This document shows positions 14,387 to 16,607 of a DNA stretch of 16,607 nt, piece after piece; within the stretch, counting starts at the first letter, position 1, and each line of letters begins with the position of its first letter. Origin of the DNA: Myxococcales bacterium (lineage in GTDB: Bacteria > Myxococcota > UBA796 > SXON01); assembly GCA_009692585.1 (NCBI GenBank), contig SHYX01000070.1:1-16607 (forward strand). Reading direction: 5' to 3'. A program made the translations under genes and the position numbers. The notes below the pieces were generated by a model. It made no database searches. It had not been told where the DNA came from and worked only from the letters and a program-made list of their open reading frames with translations.

Positions 14387-15757
14387 TTATCCCGCCACCG
14401 AAAACGCCAGTTCCACCGGCTCCAGCGGCACCCCGTCCGCCGAGCGAAACCCGCGGAAGCGCCCACTGTTGAGCGCCAGGCGGTAGCTCCGCCCTGCCGT
14501 GAGCGTCCACGGCAGCACGAAGCGCGTCCCGTCGGCCTCGTAACGGGGCTCCCCGGAAGCGGGTAAGTTTTCGGGGCTGCCCACGATGGACCAGCTCCGG
14601 TCCTTCATCGGGCGGTCGAAGGTCGCGACCAACGCGGCGTGGGTAGCCGGCACCAGGCTGCCGGGCGCCGGATCGATCGAGACCAGCTTCGGTCGTCGGG
14701 AGGCGCGCGCCACCTCTTCGTCGGCGACGACGGACAGCGTAGCCGCCAGGGTGACGCTGAAGTCGCCGAAGGTGGGGTACCGCGCGCGATCCGCCTCGTA
14801 GGCCAGGAGGCCATCCGCGAGCACCAGCGTCCAGGGGAAGCCCGCGTCGATCTGGTGGGCCACTTCGCCGCGGGCGGCGCCGGGGCCACCGTGGGCGTGC
14901 AGGTAACGCACGACGACGGCTCGGAGCACGCTCTCTTTGACGACGGTTTCCCAGGATCCGTAGGCCATCGCCTGCATGCGCTCGGCGACCGCCCCGTAGA
15001 GCGCCCGACCAGGGGACTCGAAGAGGGCGCGGTGCTCGTCGACCAGGGGACTGACGAAGCTGCGCCCCAGCTCGTGGACGAGCAGGCTCTGGCCCCCCGC
15101 GATCAAGCTGCCATCGGTCTCGTAGACGCCGAGCACCGCCACCAGCTCGGGGTCACGACCGGCGCGGCGGGTGCCGTAGTTGCCGGGCGCTGAACCCAGG
15201 GAGGGGACCACCCTGACACGGCCGGGCGCGGGGAAGCCGAACCACGCCTCGAGCCAGGCGAGGTCGAGGATGTCGGCCTGGCTCCGCGCCGCGGCGGTGG
15301 CTCGAGCGCGGAGCGCCGAGGCGCGGTCCCACACCGCCTGGAAGTGCGCCTTTCGGGCGGCGTTCGACGCCTCGCGGAGGAACGCGGCGACGTCGACGTC
15401 CTTCCAGCGCCCGTCGAGCGCGGTGGGCCACGGCGTCAGCGACTCGCGCAGGGCGAGCGCCTCGGGCGTTCCGGTGAGGTGGAGCGAGAGCGAAGGAAGG
15501 GCGTCGTAGCCGATGCCCGCGGTGGTGCGTGCCTGACGGAGCCGCCGCAGCGCCGGATGCGCGCGGATGCGGTGGAGCGCCGGGTCGATCAGCGCGGTCC
15601 AGGCGGGGAGCCCGGTCGCGTATTCGTCGAACCCGGCCCCCCGCGCGAGCGCCGCAAGCCAGTCGACGATCGGGTCGGGTGCGGTTTCGACGGGGGTGGC
15701 GAACGCCGGGGTCACGGCCAGTGCGACGCCGCCGAGCAGCAGGTGACGGCGGGTCAT
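14387..15757 (-). CDS. Tat-exported DUF4932-type protein with C-terminal Ig-like domain
   Basis: This 456-residue protein starts with TRRHLLLGGVALAVTPAFA, a twin-arginine signal with a likely cleavage after AFA. The middle resembles DUF4932, a family of putative secreted metalloproteases: LLVHELGRSFVSPLVDE (from about 225; His228, Glu229) and KESVLRAVVVRYL. Family members have HExxH; here the second His is Arg232, so zinc binding is doubtful. The last ~100 residues (DPAPGSLVPATHAALVATFD to the end) look like a bacterial Ig-like domain of the SbsA/Big_5 type. It sits between the small lipoprotein gene and mqnD, eight bases before mqnD. There is no good ribosome binding site at the ATG. The function is unknown. 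Confidence 0.75.
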   Translation of the reverse strand: MTRRHLLLGGVALAVTPAFATPVETAPDPIVDWLAALARGAGFDEYATGLPAWTALIDPALHRIRAHPALRRLRQARTTAGIGYDALPSLSLHLTGTPEALALRESLTPWPTALDGRWKDVDVAAFLREASNAARKAHFQAVWDRASALRARATAAARSQADILDLAWLEAWFGFPAPGRVRVVPSLGSAPGNYGTRRAGRDPELVAVLGVYETDGSLIAGGQSLLVHELGRSFVSPLVDEHRALFESPGRALYGAVAERMQAMAYGSWETVVKESVLRAVVVRYLHAHGGPGAARGEVAHQIDAGFPWTLVLADGLLAYEADRARYPTFGDFSVTLAATLSVVADEEVARASRRPKLVSIDPAPGSLVPATHAALVATFDRPMKDRSWSIVGSPENLPASGEPRYEADGTRFVLPWTLTAGRSYRLALNSGRFRGFRSADGVPLEPVELAFSVAG

Positions 15758-15827
15758 ACCGACTGACGCAGCTTCGGATCGGATGATCGCCGTCGCGAAC
15801 GCCGAGATGAATCAGGCTCAGGCGGGA

Positions 15828-16328
15828 TCAGGGAGCGGCCGGCGCCGGCGGCGGGTATTGCCGGAGCACCAGTCCCTCGGGCGCGAGCAGCGCGTTGAGG
15901 TCGCCGAAGTAGCGCTCCTCGTCGAGTTTGGACTGAGTGTTCTTCTTGACTGCGGCGTCCCAGCCGATCAGGTCTCCGGCGGCCCATGCGTCCCGCATCG
16001 CGCCGTAGGCCCACGCGCGGTCGGCCCATGCCTTGACCAGCACGGCGTGCGGGTCGGTGAGGCGGGGGTCCATCGGCGAGACGGCGGCGGCGGCGCGCGC
16101 GAGCTCATCGGCCTTGGGCGCCAGTTCCTTGGCGATCACCTCGGCGAGCTGGGCTCCGTCGGTCTCCACCTTCTTGATCCGGGATGCCTCGGTGAGGAAG
16201 CGCTGGGCGAGCGCCGCGTTGTCAGCCATGGCCGGCTCGAGCGCGATGACGTACGCCGCCACGGGATCGGGGTCGCCGCCGCCGGTGCATGCTAGGATGA
16301 GGATTGCGATGGTCGAGAGGGCTCTCAC
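15828..16328 (-). CDS. Small lipoprotein, function unknown
   Basis: This 166-residue protein starts at GTG with AGG eight bases upstream and has a lipoprotein signal ending in LILAC (Cys14). The mature part is mainly helical, Ala/Glu/Lys-rich, with Trp-containing segments (KAWADRAWAYGAMRDAW) and a Pro-rich end. It resembles helical-bundle lipoproteins common in myxobacteria; no family is recognised. It lies 70 bases upstream of the Tat-exported protein gene on the same strand. Confidence 0.75.
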   Translation of the reverse strand: MRALSTIAILILACTGGGDPDPVAAYVIALEPAMADNAALAQRFLTEASRIKKVETDGAQLAEVIAKELAPKADELARAAAAVSPMDPRLTDPHAVLVKAWADRAWAYGAMRDAWAAGDLIGWDAAVKKNTQSKLDEERYFGDLNALLAPEGLVLRQYPPPAPAAP

Positions 16329-16550
16329 CGGCGCCTGCTAACGCGCCGTCGACCGAGGGATCGGCGACGAGTTCGAGGGTGGCCCGACGCCTTGGTGCGG
16401 ATCGAAACATCACGTGCCGTGGGAGGGCCGTGGCCGCACTCGTACCCCAGGGCGATCGCAAAGTCATCGGTGGGTCCCCTGGGGATCGACCAACGCCGTG
16501 AATTCTGATCTACTGGCCGCGGCGGCGTCCCCTGCGCCGCGAGGTAGACC
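16329..16550. other. Intergenic region between divergent genes
   Basis: These 222 bases separate the lipoprotein gene (leftward) from the gene starting at 16551 (rightward) and must hold both promoters. I see a short palindrome TCCCCTGGGGA near 16476-16486 but no convincing promoter, RNA or terminator. Confidence 0.5.
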
Positions 16551-16607
16551 ATGGCCGACGCCTCCGAGCACCGGGGCCTGCGCCACAGCCTCGTGGACGT
16601 GCGGTTC
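16551..16607 (+). CDS. 5' end of a gene cut by the window edge, possibly PilZ
   Basis: An ATG with GAGG six bases upstream opens a frame that runs to the window end (19 codons). It encodes EHRGLRHSLVDVRF, which resembles the Arg-rich start of PilZ domains. The visible part is too short for a firm call. Confidence 0.5.
   Translation, partial: MADASEHRGLRHSLVDVRF

Noticed and set aside
16325..16552. 75-residue minus-strand frame at the right end
   Set aside because: It is Arg-rich towards its end, lacks a ribosome binding site and overlaps the divergent promoter region of two better supported genes.

Overview
The window is very GC-rich and coding-dense, with third codon positions almost all G or C. 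It looks like a chromosomal segment from a myxobacterium-like (Myxococcota / deltaproteobacterial) organism. This is inferred from gene style: many short lipoproteins with Asp/Thr-rich linkers and thrombospondin-type-3 (TSP3) calcium-binding repeats, a Myxococcus-type PilZ domain, a sigma-54 activator and the futalosine menaquinone gene mqnD. I see no tRNA, rRNA, insertion sequence, phage gene or CRISPR array.

Layout. (1) 9-2162, minus strand: a three-gene operon of paralogous thioredoxin-fold lipoproteins. The two upstream genes each carry an in-frame TGA exactly where a TlpA/ResA-type CxxC motif has its first cysteine (AFW-U-GAC). Each TGA is followed by a 7-bp hairpin with a GGC or GGU loop, as expected of a bacterial SECIS element, so I annotate both as selenoproteins. 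The third paralogue has Asp in place of Sec, Thr in place of Cys, and no hairpin. (2) 2253-4233, plus strand: a small protein with a histidine-kinase-like H-box and a sigma-54-type activator with an atypical receiver, divergent from the selenoprotein operon. (3) 4205-8244, minus strand: a tightly coupled operon of an amidohydrolase lipoprotein, a double-parvulin prolyl isomerase and a TIGR00027-type methyltransferase. (4) 8484-13571, plus strand: purF, a DnaK-like protein ending in a PilZ domain, and a TrmN6-like methyltransferase. (5) 13539-16328, minus strand: a lipoprotein, a Tat-exported DUF4932-type protein and mqnD. (6) 16551 to the end: the start of a further plus-strand gene.

The most unusual content is the tandem selenoprotein operon. 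It implies selenocysteine insertion (SelA, SelB, tRNA-Sec, SelD) elsewhere in the genome, and an exported, lipid-anchored, calcium-repeat-tethered UxxC redox protein beside a redox-dead paralogue. The DnaK-PilZ fusion is the second unusual item.
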